DNA from: Paraburkholderia sp. PGU19
Lineage (GTDB): Bacteria > Pseudomonadota > Gammaproteobacteria > Burkholderiales > Burkholderiaceae
Assembly: GCF_013426915.1 (NCBI RefSeq)
Contig: NZ_AP023183.1
Coordinates: forward strand, 310,001 to 374,000
Length of the DNA stretch: 64,000 bases
Direction: 5' to 3'
Shown: positions 47,607 through 57,209 of the stretch, piece by piece
Layout of the letters: the number at the start of each line of letters is the position of its first letter
How positions within the stretch are numbered: the first letter of the stretch is position 1
The notes under the pieces: generated by a model
What the model saw: only the letters and a program-made list of their open reading frames with translations
Told to the model about the DNA's origin: nothing
The model's database searches: none
Translations under genes and position numbers: made by a program

Positions 47607-48943
47607 TCATTCAGGACGGACGTCCTCACCTGCAGAAGGCCTTGCGCATGAGCCGGTCGCCACGCCATGCTGACGCTTCACAAAGCGCTTGCTGACCACC
47701 TGGTTGACCGCCGACTCGACGAAGCTCGAGGTGATCGGCTCGCCATGACGGTAGCGGTCCCCGTAGTTCACGATAAAGCGCTGGTTGTTCTCGAGATACC
47801 CGATGAACTCCTCGAGTCTGGCCAGCAGTCTGGCCTCCTCGGGACTGTCATCCGTGGCGAGTTCCCAGCCCAGGCGTTCAAGCCGCTGCAGCGCCGGATA
47901 AGGGCAGCCGTGCCAGAGGTGCCACTTTGCAATGCGCAGCGCATCGATCAGTGTGTCGACACATGGCCGTTCGTCGCGGTCCGGCAACCCCTTCATCATC
48001 TGTTCGAGATTCTGTACCCGCATGGCGACGTGAAACCAGTCGAGTACTCTAAGTACTCTCTCGCCATAATCGCCAAAGTCGAGCTCGGCGCGGCGCACGG
48101 TGTCGCCGCCGTCCGGCAGGAAAGTTACCGGCTGGTCGGCGCCGACGCCTTCCTGCGCAAGAAACGCGCCAGCATCCGATCGGCAGGCTCGTGCTCGAGT
48201 GTGTGAACGTAAGCGAAGCTGTGTCCGCGACCGTCGTCGCGCAGTGATTTCCCGACGATGACTTCGAACCAGCCGTCCTGCCGGCTGCTGTGTCCGGCCA
48301 GGCGGATATAGCCGCCGTCGATGCCCACGGCGCGTACTGAACTGTGCTGCGGAATGGCGCATCGGCCAGCAGGCAGATCGACGTATCGCCGTTGCTCGAC
48401 GGCGACCGTTGCCTTCGAACTCTCAAGGCGGCGGCCGAGCGCGGCGACGCGTCTCCGGATCGTGGTGGCCGCGAGCACATGCTCAAGCGGTAACACCTCC
48501 TGCAGTACCCGGACGGTCAGCCCGTAGGACATCAACGCGGCAAACTTGGCCTCGAGATACTGCAGTTCGGGACTCGTCCGCTCACGCAGGCAACTGGCCA
48601 ACGGGCTGAAGGACCGGCGCGCGCTTCCGTTACAACGGCACCGGTACAGCCGCGGGCTATCGAACGATAGCCGGCCAAACACCGAGCGGTAGAGCAGGCG
48701 ATGGTGGCCCTTGACGGTCAGACGGGAGCCGCACTCCGGACACACGCTCATTCGGGCAATCGCCTCCGTGGCCTGGGTTTCTATCATCGAACGCTGCAGC
48801 CGGCCCAGCAGCGCCTTTGCCTCTTCAAGGTGCAAGCCGAGTGAGCCGGCATCGAAGCCTTCCCGTTCGAAGTGGGCAATCTCCGTGATACTCGGCTGCT
48901 CGTCGACTTCCGTCCGAACCACAATCTGCACGCTGATATGCAT
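47607..48943 (-). pseudogene. ISKra4-type transposase, frameshifted
   Basis: MHISVQIVVRTEVDEQPSITEIAHFEREG starts the protein; CPECGSRLTVKGHHRLLYRSVFG (zinc ribbon) and VRAVGIDGGYIRLAG (first catalytic Asp) follow. The frame breaks near 48150, and the rest (FLPDGGDTVRRAELDFGDYGERVLRVLDWFHVAMRVQNLEQM, second Asp; ITSSFVESAVNQVVSKRFVK, Glu) is in another frame. The C-terminus is also altered. Not functional unless the shift is programmed or an error. Confidence 0.85.
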
Positions 48944-48983
48944 GGCGGCCTCCTCCGCTCGGCACATCGCCTGGGCGATCAGC

Positions 48984-49601
48984 TTATCGCACCAGCGTCT
49001 GCAGGCGTTCATTCGCGGCCCGACCGTCGAAACGCCGATCCAGCCAGATAAGCCATTCGTCGGCCTCGAAGCGCAGATCGTTCACGTCAATCTGGCCTTC
49101 GGGCCTTCGCGCAAAGCCTCAATCCACTCGAGAAATTCCTGCTCGCCATGAACTTCGAGAGCGTTCATGTATCTCTTGGGACCTCCGGCGTCTTCTGGCG
49201 GGCAACGCCCCGGGGCCCGCGACGCAGCGTGGTAGTGGTCTTGCCCGCTGGTTGCACGTTCGCCGTTCGACGCGCACGTCATGCAACCACCAGGAGGTGA
49301 AGTCGTACAGATAGGCAAAGCGCTCATGTTCGTGCAGGCCAAATGCTGCGAGGGACGGGCTGTCTGGGCCGTCGAAGAATTGGAACGCACCGTCACGATG
49401 TCCACCGTAACGCCATCCGCGGATGACGAACCGGTGCAGGTGTTCGTCGTGCCGGCCCATGGCGAGCTGCATCACCTGATGCAACTGCGCAATCGTGATC
49501 TGCTCGGGAATCAGGACTCGCCGCCAGACCGGCGGGCTGACGCCCCGCAGACTGATTCGCAACTGGAGAACGGAAGATGCTTCGGAAGAGTCGGAGTCCA
49601 T
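48984..49601 (-). pseudogene. pRiA4b ORF-3-like passenger protein of the ISKra4 element, frameshifted
   Basis: VLQLRISLRGVSPPVWRRVLIPEQITIAQLHQVMQLAMGR is the IS1096-passenger/pRiA4b ORF-3 fold start, followed by HLHRFVIRGWRYG and LYDFTSWWLHDVRVE. The frame then shifts near 49250, and CPPEDAGGPKRYMNALEVHGEQEFLEWIEALREG, then IDVNDLRFEADEWLIWLDRRF complete it. It lies directly upstream of the transposase on the same strand, as in some ISKra4 elements. Confidence 0.8.
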
Positions 49602-49722
49602 CGAAGGCACTATAAAGGCTTCGTTCAGTCATGTTCGCAGACCCGATTCCAGCCCCCGCTTTGGCGCGGTCTCCGTATAGGCGCTTTGATCCTGAAAACC
49701 CATACGGATCGGTGGCTTGAAA

Positions 49723-49819
49723 GATCATCGTTTCTTCGGCGGTCGCCGACACGCAACACCTTGATGCAAGCAACTTTGCGCGCTGCTACCGTCAGATTCA
49801 CGAAAAGGATGACTACCCC
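49723..49819. mobile_element. Partial copy of short palindrome-ended element G
   Basis: Near-identical to 5394-5491 but lacking the first 13 bp of the left arm, which is replaced by sequence next to the ISKra4 remnant. Left border of the second envelope-protein cassette. Confidence 0.75.
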
Positions 49820-49962
49820 TGATTGCACTCTTATATTTTCGATCCGAAACGGCGCTCGTGGCGTGCGTCGTGTCCGCGCGTCCTTCAACGTGAAACGCAG
49901 ATCCATTGCCACGTCGACGCAACTGCGCAGTGCGTTTTCCTGACGCGCGAAAAGGAGCACGC

Positions 49963-50151
49963 ATGAAGCTTTCGAAATGCCTGTTGCTGATCGCGTTGTC
50001 GCTGTCCGGTTGTCACGCGCAATCCTCGAAGACGTATTTCGGCGATGGCCAGACCCCGCCGCAACACGGGCGCGCCTCTTCGCCGCCGCCACTTCCTGGA
50101 GCCGAAATATTTCGAAAGCTTCATGCGCGCTCCTTTTCAATAGGAGCGTGA
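49963..50151 (+). pseudogene. Lipoprotein gene copy, C-terminus replaced by an inversion
   Basis: Same AAAAGGAG, signal peptide, lipobox (LSLSGC) and first half (KTYFGDGQTPPQHGRASSPPPLPGAE) as the gene at 5635. At 50107 the sequence switches to inverted DNA, so the protein ends in 15 unrelated residues (IFRKLHARSFSIGA). It may still be made as a 62-residue lipoprotein, but the Pro/His-rich tail is lost. Confidence 0.8.
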
Positions 50152-50488
50152 GGATAACGCAATGCTCGATGTCGCGATGGATCTGCGTTTCGCGTCGAAG
50201 GGCGCGCGGACACGGCGCATGCCTCGAGCGCCGTTTCGGATCGAATGCACACGTGTCCAAATCAACACAAGGCACCGGAAAAGCGATGCACCTGCGCATT
50301 TCTGAACTATTGAACATGCGACCGGATCAGGGATGCGAATACTGACTCTGATGTGGCGAATGGTGTTTCGGGTGATGCCGATAGTGCTGCCTGTGTTTGG
50401 ACTTCGATTTTGAGCTTGCCTTTGCTTGCGGCTTTGCCTTCTGCTGCGCTTGTGGAGGCGGTTCGCCTGGAGGCAGTGGTTGTATCAG
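50107..50488. repeat. Inverted copy of the segment between the two paralogous genes
   Basis: This 382-bp stretch is the reverse complement of about 5779-6159. It carries, backwards, the lipoprotein C-terminal half and the upstream region and start of the second paralog. About 32 bp of the second signal peptide (6160-6191) are missing at the right junction, where TCGGTCACGCTC resumes in the original direction. The rest of the second paralog (to about 50624) therefore has no start. Confidence 0.85.
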
Positions 50489-50795
50489 TCGGTCACGCTC
50501 AAACCTCACAGACGTATTACTTCGGCGAAGGCCAGGGCAAGCCGCAAAGCGGGGGGCCACTTCGCGCGATCGGCATCACACGAAGCACCATTCGCCGCAT
50601 CGGAACCGGAATTCGCATCCCTGATCCGGTTAGCGTGTGCGCTACGCATGAATGGTCACGCCTGTGACCTGGCCTTGCTCTCGTGAAAACCCCCGACGTC
50701 CGTCGCGCCCTACAGTGATAGCCACATGCCGGCGCTACCGCGACGCGTTGCCGCGAGACCGGCCGTGGACCCATTTCGTGCGCAACGAGCGCGCC

Positions 50796-51146
50796 ATGGA
50801 CCCCGCGACGACGGCCATCATCGCACCGCTGTCGGCCGCCGCAAGCGGTGCGACAACAGAAGTTGCCAAGAAGGCCATCTCGGGGTATTCGTCCTTTTGG
50901 TGCAAAAGATGGCGGTCGCGGGGCGCGCAGCCGCCTACGACAATGCTTCGCAAATATGCGAGTCGCGACAGATCGGGCGATCTGCAAGTCATTGATAAGG
51001 CGGATTTTTTCGATCCTAACCGCCATACAAGCACCAAAAGGACGATTACCCTGAGGTCGACGAGTAGACGCGTGGTTCCCGGGGTGGCTGCTGGTGGATC
51101 AAACCGGCGCTCGCGGGCCGGTTCGGTGAGGCGCGTGTCAGCGTGA
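50796..51146 (+). pseudogene. N-terminal fragment of a small Burkholderia-type protein fused to element C
   Basis: Begins MDPATTAIIAPLSAAASGATTEVAKKAI, the usual start of a family of hypothetical proteins I associate with Burkholderiaceae. The frame then runs straight into the palindromic element (at 50882) and is translated as GYSSFWCKRWRSRGAQ. So the element either inserted into the gene or its left end now supplies a false C-terminus. The original downstream part is not found. Confidence 0.5.
50882..51052. mobile_element. Short palindrome-ended element, copy C (171 bp)
   Basis: Left end GGGGTATTCGTCCTTTTGG and, inverted, right end AGGGTAATCGTCCTTTTGG. Interior matches copy D (31931), including TTCGCAAATATGCGAGTCGCG. 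The right terminal base has diverged (CCCT instead of CCCC). Confidence 0.75.
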
Positions 51147-51680
51147 CCGGGCCGCGTCGCGTGCGACTGCCCTGCTCGGAGAGATCCTGCGGCGGGAGCA
51201 CGAAGGCGACCAGCACGAACTGGTCAGTCTGCGTCAGGCATTCAGCCGGTTGCATGCGGGTCTGTTCGAGGCGTACATGACAACACGAAAAGTGCAGCAC
51301 CGGTGAAGAGTTCATGGCAGGCGTGCTCTGAAGCCCGATTCATCACGCTTGCAGCAACCTCGGCGACCGGTTGTCCGGGACCATCCCCGGATAATGTCCG
51401 AACCGAATTGACGTGCCGGCCTCGATACTGCATGACCGACCAATTGACACTGCATGTCCTGGGCGACGGACAAAGGGCGTTAAACGACCTGAGTCGGTAT
51501 AAACATGCGACGCGTACCTTCATGTCATGCGGCGCAACCAGGCCTTCTGTAGCTTGACGGGCAAACACCACCTTTCCGCTTTGCAACGCGGCAAATCTTT
51601 TCTATGGTGGTAGACGACGCACCGCAGTGACAAAACCGCGACGATCATCGTTCTTGATGGGGTGCATAAGGGGTCCGGCA
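51053..51680. other. Gene-poor stretch
   Basis: No supported gene. A plus-strand stretch around 51165-51306 reads TALLGEILRREHEGDQHELVSLRQAFSRLHAGLFEAY, which is protein-like but without a start or known family, so it may be a remnant. Confidence 0.35.
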
Positions 51681-54035
51681 ATGACCCACGATCTAAGGAC
51701 CTGGCTGGTTCAGAGTGGACTCGGAAAGCACGCCGCAGCGTTTGAGTCGCAGGGAATTGACTGGGACGTGCTCGCCGACCTTTCAGACGGCGATCTGAAG
51801 GAACTCGGGCTGACGCTCGGCGACCGCAAGCGGCTCGCCAAAGCGCGAGCGGTGTTGACCGAGTCCCACGAATATCAAGCGGCGTGTGTAAAGAAACGAG
51901 GAGCATCACCTTCGTCGGCCGCCGGAAGCATTGAGGCTGAGAGGCGGCAATTGACGGTGATGTTCATCGACCTCATCGATTCGACCGCGCTTGCGGAACG
52001 GTTTGACCCGGAAGAGATGCGGAGTCTTCTGGCAGCCTATCATCGAGCCTGCGCGAGCGCGATCGACGCTCATGAAGGCCATATTGCGCTTTACGTCGGC
52101 GACGGAGTCGACGTCTATTTTGGCTACCCGAATGCTCACGAAGACGATGCGATACGTGCGGTACTGGCCGGCTTCGCCGTCATTGCCGCACTTCGCAAGG
52201 CCAACGAGCGCGTCGAAACCGAGCACGGCGTCCGCCTACACGTTCGTATCGGAATCGAGACCGGACTGGTCGTCGTCGGTACGATTGGCGCCGGACCCAC
52301 CCTGGATCATCAGGCAATCGTCGGCGAGGCGCCAATCGTCGCCGCGCGGCTGCAGGCGCTCGCTCCAGCCGACTCCGTCATAGTGGGCCCCGTCAGCCGT
52401 CATTTGATCGAGGGATCGTTCCGTCTCGAAAATCTGGGGCGGCGGCGACTGAAAGGGGTGACCGGTACCGTGCAGGTTCAACGCGTACTAGCGCCGACCG
52501 AAGCTGTCGACCGCTTCGAGATCAGAACGATCCATGGGGTGACGCCTCTCGTGGGCCGTGCGGCTGAGCTCGGCATGATCCGGCAGCGCTGGCAGCACAG
52601 CGTGGATGGCGAGATGCGCAGCGTGCTGGTGATTGGTGAGCCCGGTATCGGAAAGTCTCGCGTGCTGCGGGCATTTTGCGACAGTATTCGTGGAGACCTC
52701 CATGAGGCTGTCTCGCTTCACTGCTCCTCTTACCATCGCAACAGTCCCTTCTGGCCGGTACTACGCTGGCTACAACGCGCGATGGGTCTCGGTCCCAATG
52801 GGAATATTGAAGAGCGACGGACCGGCATCGCCAGACTCGCGGTCGATGCAGAAGAAACGCGACTCGCGCTTGCGACGTTGCTCGGCATCCCGACAGACGC
52901 GGACCATCCGGATCTTGACGTTTCCTCTCCATCCCTCAAACGTCGGACGCTTGATGTGCTCGTCTCTATCGTCGAAAACTTGACGCGCGTTCAACCCTTG
53001 CTCGTTGTCGTCGAAGACGCGCAATGGATCGATCCGTCATCCCTTGAATTTGTTCGGCTGGTTCTCGAGCGGCTGGAGACCAACCGTCTCCTGGTACTGG
53101 TCACCGCGCGCCCTGAGTTCGAGCCGGGTTGGAATTACCCTCATCTTGTTACCGTCAACCTCGATCGGCTCTCCCGCGGTGAAAGCGTTGCAATAATTGA
53201 ACAGATCACCGATGGAAAGCCGCTTCCAGGTTTCGTTCTCGACGAGATTGTTTCCAAGACGGACGGCGTGCCGCTATTCGTTGAGGAGCTAACCAAGGCT
53301 GTCCTCCAGGGCGATTTGCTGCACGATGCGGGCATCCGCTATGAATTGAAAGGAGCCCCGCAGACAATTGCGATTCCCGATACGCTGCAGGGCTCGCTGC
53401 TATCACGGCTTGATCGGCTGGATCCAACCGCAAAGGAGGTTGCCCAGATTGCGGCCACCGTGGGAAGGGAATTCAGCATAAAGCTGTTGCGCCTGATTGC
53501 GTCGCGATCAGAGAGAGAACTGCAGGAAACGCTCAAGAGCCTCGTCGCCGCCGAAATCATCGTTTCCACTTCGAGTAAGCCGGGGGAAAGCGGCACCTAT
53601 CAGTTCCGGCACGCGTTGATCCAGGAGATCGCCTACCAATCCCTGTTACTCGAGCGCCGCCGACAATACCACGCGCTGATCGCCGTCGCGCTAGAGGAAC
53701 ATTATCCGGAAATCGTCGACCGACAACCCGAGTTGATCGCTCAGAACTACGCCGCCGCCGATCAGCCTGAACGTGCAATCTCTTATTGGCAGCTCGCCGG
53801 GGAGCGTGCGCTTGCGGGAGCGGCATACGACGAGGCTATCGCTCACGTGCGCAGCGGACTGGAACTGGCAAATAGATCTGGGTTATCAGAGCAGGGCGTG
53901 CTTGCCCACCTTCACAAGATATTGCGCAACTTGCTTGACCGCGCTGAACATAGTCGCCGCGATGTCTATCTTGCGTCGGCGGTGGATCTTTGCGAACTTG
54001 AACGGCGTATGCGTTCGATCGGGACTGACGATTAG
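51681..54035 (+). CDS. SAM domain - class III adenylate/guanylate cyclase - AAA/TPR signalling protein
   Basis: 784 residues. Order: SAM domain (LRTWLVQSGLGKHAAAFESQGIDWDVLADLSDGDLKELG, about 4-60); class III cyclase domain (QLTVMFIDLIDSTALAERFDPEEM with the metal Asp, then HIALYVGDGVDVYFGYPNAHEDDA, about 95-245); large STAND/AAA-type ATPase (Walker A VIGEPGIGKSR, Walker B PLLVVVEDAQWIDPSS, about 290-620); then the start of TPR-like helices (AISYWQLAGERALAGAAYDEAIAHVRSGL). Many homologs have longer TPR tails, so the C-terminus may be shortened. ATG 51681 follows AAGGGG; an upstream in-frame start (51627) lacks support. Probably a stress or ligand sensor producing cAMP. Confidence 0.88.
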   Translation: MTHDLRTWLVQSGLGKHAAAFESQGIDWDVLADLSDGDLKELGLTLGDRKRLAKARAVLTESHEYQAACVKKRGASPSSAAGSIEAERRQLTVMFIDLIDSTALAERFDPEEMRSLLAAYHRACASAIDAHEGHIALYVGDGVDVYFGYPNAHEDDAIRAVLAGFAVIAALRKANERVETEHGVRLHVRIGIETGLVVVGTIGAGPTLDHQAIVGEAPIVAARLQALAPADSVIVGPVSRHLIEGSFRLENLGRRRLKGVTGTVQVQRVLAPTEAVDRFEIRTIHGVTPLVGRAAELGMIRQRWQHSVDGEMRSVLVIGEPGIGKSRVLRAFCDSIRGDLHEAVSLHCSSYHRNSPFWPVLRWLQRAMGLGPNGNIEERRTGIARLAVDAEETRLALATLLGIPTDADHPDLDVSSPSLKRRTLDVLVSIVENLTRVQPLLVVVEDAQWIDPSSLEFVRLVLERLETNRLLVLVTARPEFEPGWNYPHLVTVNLDRLSRGESVAIIEQITDGKPLPGFVLDEIVSKTDGVPLFVEELTKAVLQGDLLHDAGIRYELKGAPQTIAIPDTLQGSLLSRLDRLDPTAKEVAQIAATVGREFSIKLLRLIASRSERELQETLKSLVAAEIIVSTSSKPGESGTYQFRHALIQEIAYQSLLLERRRQYHALIAVALEEHYPEIVDRQPELIAQNYAAADQPERAISYWQLAGERALAGAAYDEAIAHVRSGLELANRSGLSEQGVLAHLHKILRNLLDRAEHSRRDVYLASAVDLCELERRMRSIGTDD

Positions 54036-54044
54036 GGTATAACG

Positions 54045-54104
54045 GGGCTCAACAAGGTACGCGGTTATGCGCCGCAGCACATCAACCTTTACCTTGTTGA
54101 GCCC
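54045..54104. terminator. Long-stem hairpin between convergent genes
   Basis: GGGCTCAACAAGGTA and its exact complement (15 bp) flank a 30-base loop, ending 5 bp before the CDGSH stop. Positioned between convergent genes, so it may act as a bidirectional terminator. It lacks a clear T tract and could instead be a small inverted-repeat element. Confidence 0.5.
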
Positions 54105-54108
54105 TATT

Positions 54109-54315
54109 CTATGGCTTTTCGTCGAGATTGCTTGAGAACCCGACTTTCTTATGTGAGCCGTCGCAGAGTGGCTTGTGGCTCGACTGACCGCACCGGCATA
54201 GCCAGACTTCGTTCTTGCCCGCTGCGATTGGTTGCCCGCCCTGCGTGTTAATCTGGAAGTCACCTGTTATGTGGTACGGGCCGTCATTCTGTGGTGTGAT
54301 GATTACAGTCGCCAT
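54109..54315 (-). CDS. CDGSH iron-sulfur domain protein
   Basis: 68 residues. WLCRCGQSSHKPLCDGSHKKVGF provides the three Cys and one His that bind a 2Fe-2S cluster in CDGSH (mitoNEET-like) proteins. The N-terminal strands (TVIITPQNDGPYHITGDFQI) and QPIAAGKNEVW are typical. ATG 54315 is preceded by TGGAGG; the longer open frame is unsupported. Likely a cytoplasmic redox protein. Confidence 0.92.
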   Translation of the reverse strand: MATVIITPQNDGPYHITGDFQINTQGGQPIAAGKNEVWLCRCGQSSHKPLCDGSHKKVGFSSNLDEKP

Positions 54316-54673
54316 GTGCGCCTCCAATGAGGGTGAATCGCGCAAGCCTGCGCAGCACCGGGCCCTCAATTGGGGCAACCCGGCAGCAGGTCCAGTTTCA
54401 GTCTATATCCGGATGGCGCGAAAATGAGCCGGTTCCTGCCGCGCGATCGTGCAAAGCCGGGCACCGGACGTGCTGCGGCGCATCGTGGTGGGGCCACGGC
54501 CGTATGCGTTCATCATGGCCGCGGTGTTTGCGCTGATCGGTGTATTTCCGCAACTGACGGCGCTCCTGTTCGGCGCATCCTGATGGAGTGTTTAGTCAGA
54601 TCAAGCCAGCTTCAACGGTGAAGGTGGATTCGATACACTGGAAAAGACCTGTATATCGCATTTCACCGCTGTG
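54316..54673. other. Intergenic region with a possible membrane-peptide remnant
   Basis: One frame (about 54450-54583) reads VLRRIVVGPRPYAFIMAAVFALIGVFPQLTALLFGAS, a plausible membrane segment, but there is no start codon with a ribosome-binding site. Probably the 3' remnant of a membrane-protein gene. Confidence 0.3.
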
Positions 54674-54965
54674 ATGGATCTGGATTTCAGGCAAACCGTA
54701 TCCAGCGACTTGGAATGGCTATTTGACACGTACAAGCGAACGATGAGGGTTTTGGTCTCCTGGTTGTATGGATCGGACGAGGACTCGCAACGAGCAGGGT
54801 TCGCAAAAAACGTTCGCCAAGGTGCCTGCCAGATCGTGACGTACGAGGGCAAACGATGCGGATTTGTGCACTGGGAGGTCGAACCGGATCTCGTATGGCT
54901 GAGGATGCTTTGTATCGTGCCGGATATGCAACTCAAGTCGATCGGCAGTCAAGTGATGGCGAAGG
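54674..54965 (+). pseudogene. GNAT-type acetyltransferase, 3'-truncated by IS6 DNA
   Basis: DFRQTVSSDLEWLFDTYKRTMRVLVSWLYG starts the frame and LVWLRMLCIVPDMQLKSIGSQVM is the acetyl-CoA-binding beta4/alpha3 region with a degenerate Q/RxxGxG/A loop. The frame then runs into the IS6 transposase at about 54966. The C-terminal third is gone. Confidence 0.65.
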
Positions 54966-55659
54966 TTAGCTGCGCTACAAGGTCAGCCTGCGTGATGTGT
55001 TGAGATGATCGCCGAGCGTGGCCTGTCGCTGGCCCACACGACGATTCTGCGTAGGGTGGAACGCTACACGCCGGAGTTCGTCAAACGCTGGGACCGTTTC
55101 GGCACGCCTGCGGGTGCGTCGTGGCGCGTCGACGAAACTTACGTAAAAATCCGCGGCAAATGGATCTATCTTTATCGGGCAGTAGATCGGGTGGGGCAGA
55201 CGGTTGATTTCCTGCTCAGGCCGAAACGTGACGTGAAGGTCGGCCAAAGCCTTCTTTAGCAAGGCCATCATACATCAGGGCAAGCCGCCACAAACCCTCA
55301 CCCTCGATCGCTATGCCGCCTCACACCATGCCGTGCGGGAGATGAGGGCGGAAGGCCCGCTACAGGAGGACACGAAGATCCGGTCGTCGAAATATCTCAA
55401 CAACTTGATCGAGCAGGACCATCGCGACATCAAGTCCCGGACCAATGTCATGCTCGGCTTCAAACGGTTCAGGAACGCCGCGATCACGCTCGGAGGCACT
55501 GAGCTGATGTATCGCATTCGAAAAAGTCAATTCATTCTCGCGAAGCTCGGTCTCAAAGATACTACTGCGCCCGCCGTCTGGAATGCTGTCCTGTCTGCCC
55601 GATAAGAAATCCTTTCTATTCGAACCGTCTCTTCCAGACCGCCTATTTGCACCAGATCC
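54966..55659 (+). pseudogene. IS6-family element, 5'-truncated and frameshifted
   Basis: Begins abruptly in LRYKVSLRD, continues [29 protein letters not shown] and [27 protein letters not shown] frameshift near 55245 follows, then KYLNNLIEQDHRDIKSRTN to the end. The right terminal repeat CTATTTGCACCAGATCC (55643-55659) resembles that of the element at 33609. The left end is missing. Confidence 0.88.
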
Positions 55660-55779
55660 CTTACGAGGTGCGCGTCGCACTAGTCGTTGTCACGCCGCCG
55701 TTCACGGCGACAACAGCGTCGCGGGACTTTCGCAAATGAGGCGGCACAGTCCGCGAAAGCCCCACTATCAACTTGCGCT

Positions 55780-56043
55780 CTAGTGACCGCTGTCGGCGCT
55801 ACATTGTGGCAGGTGACCACAGGTGGCCCATCCCGGGCGAGTCGAATTTCCGCTCACAGTGGCGCCCCCGGATACACCACCATATCCGGACGTGCCGGGA
55901 GAGGCGCTCGTCGAGGTGTTGGCGCTGCTAGAGGTCGATACCGATTGCGCATCTTGCTGCCCTGCCATGTCCTGGGCTTGCACTGCGCCTGCTAACGAGA
56001 GTGCGCCCAGGAACGCTGCAGACGTGAGAAACGTGGTCTTCAT
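55780..56043 (-). CDS. Small secreted Ser/Gly/Thr-rich protein
   Basis: 87 residues. The signal peptide MKTTFLTSAAFLGALSLAGAVQA is cut before QDMAG. The mature chain is low complexity (SVSTSSSANTSTSASPGTSGYGGVSGGATVSGNS) with two Cys near the end. AAAGGAG precedes ATG 56043. Function unknown; surface or periplasmic location inferred. Confidence 0.7.
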   Translation of the reverse strand: MKTTFLTSAAFLGALSLAGAVQAQDMAGQQDAQSVSTSSSANTSTSASPGTSGYGGVSGGATVSGNSTRPGWATCGHLPQCSADSGH

Positions 56044-56660
56044 GACTTACTCCTTTACGACATCAGGTTTCAGTTTTTGCGACCGCTTTGACATAAGCAC
56101 GGGTGAAGGGGCTGGCATGCGCCAGAGGACAGACGCTGCCGGCGATTCTGCCCGTTGCCGGAACCCGTTGCGGCGACGATATTCGTGGCCTTGGCCTTCG
56201 ACCGGGTTCTGGGAGAAACAATTAACGCGGCAAAACCGCGACTGGCGTTCGAGGGGACAAATGCACCTGAAGAACTGCCTGAGGGCCTGTAAGCCCGGTG
56301 CGTGAAAAGGATGCGCACAACATAACCCTATGTCAGCGTCCGGAAAATACACTAAGCCTTTCGTCATAGGACGGCTCGCGAACTGGACACGCGACAAGAC
56401 ATCACCGGGCATGCTGCGTATTGCGGGGCAATTGCTCGTGATGGAGCGTCATTGGGGTCTCCGACCTCGAAGCCGTGACTGTTGCCGCAGATGGATCGAC
56501 ATGCCCGAATATTTCGCGCAGCAAAACGGAGCAATTCCCTTGAAATGATCACCCGTTTGTTCGACACAGGTCTGCATGTGGCTTACTTCTGCACGTTATT
56601 GGGAATTACGATCAGCTGCGGCACATTCGAATTGGCCAGTGACCAAATGAGCGACAGTAA
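56044..56660. other. Gene-poor stretch
   Basis: A plus-strand frame at 56330-56548 (MSASGKYTKPFVIGRLANWTRDKTSPGMLRIAGQLL...) has no ribosome-binding site and no known domain. Nothing else supported. Confidence 0.4.
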
Positions 56661-56870
56661 TCAACCTACGGCCGTCCAGCCGAACGCAATATTGATCAGC
56701 AAGATAGCCATTCGACTCGCGTGTTGTCGGTGACGAGTACACAGTGAAACCGCGTCATAATGGCCAGCATTCTCCCGCACACACGTTTGGAACGGACTAG
56801 TGTAGATGTAGATGCCGTTTGCAACGAGGATAGTAGCAGCGGTAATGCTCGCTGGGATAAATTGCTTCAT
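56661..56870 (-). CDS. Small secreted or membrane-anchored protein
   Basis: 69 residues. MKQFIPASITAATILVANGIYIYTSPFQTCVRE: an N-terminal hydrophobic anchor followed by a short Cys-containing tail. AGGG lies upstream of ATG 56870. Small proteins with the YxSPxQTC pattern seem familiar from Burkholderiaceae, but I cannot name a function. Confidence 0.5.
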   Translation of the reverse strand: MKQFIPASITAATILVANGIYIYTSPFQTCVRENAGHYDAVSLCTRHRQHASRMAILLINIAFGWTAVG

Positions 56871-57209
56871 GTTCGTTATCCCTACAATTTTCTCTGCTGC
56901 GAGTTGCTTCTTGTGGGACATTCTTACACCGAGCATCCGGCTGCGCGTGATACTTTCGGGCCAACTCTTGCCCTGTGAGCAGCCATATCTCCCTCCGTTC
57001 GCAATGACGCAGCTAACCGCGTGTGGAGGACAAATCTCGCTCCCGAATGTACGTTAGACGGCAACCATCGCCGCATGAGCGCATGGCAGCGTCGAAAAGT
57101 CTTTGCTGCCGGCCGCTACTCTCGCTACCTTTGAGTCATACGAACACCGCTGCGTGTTCCTGGCAACACGCTGGCGGATCGGCGATGGACCACTCCAGGG
57201 GCGGCAAAT

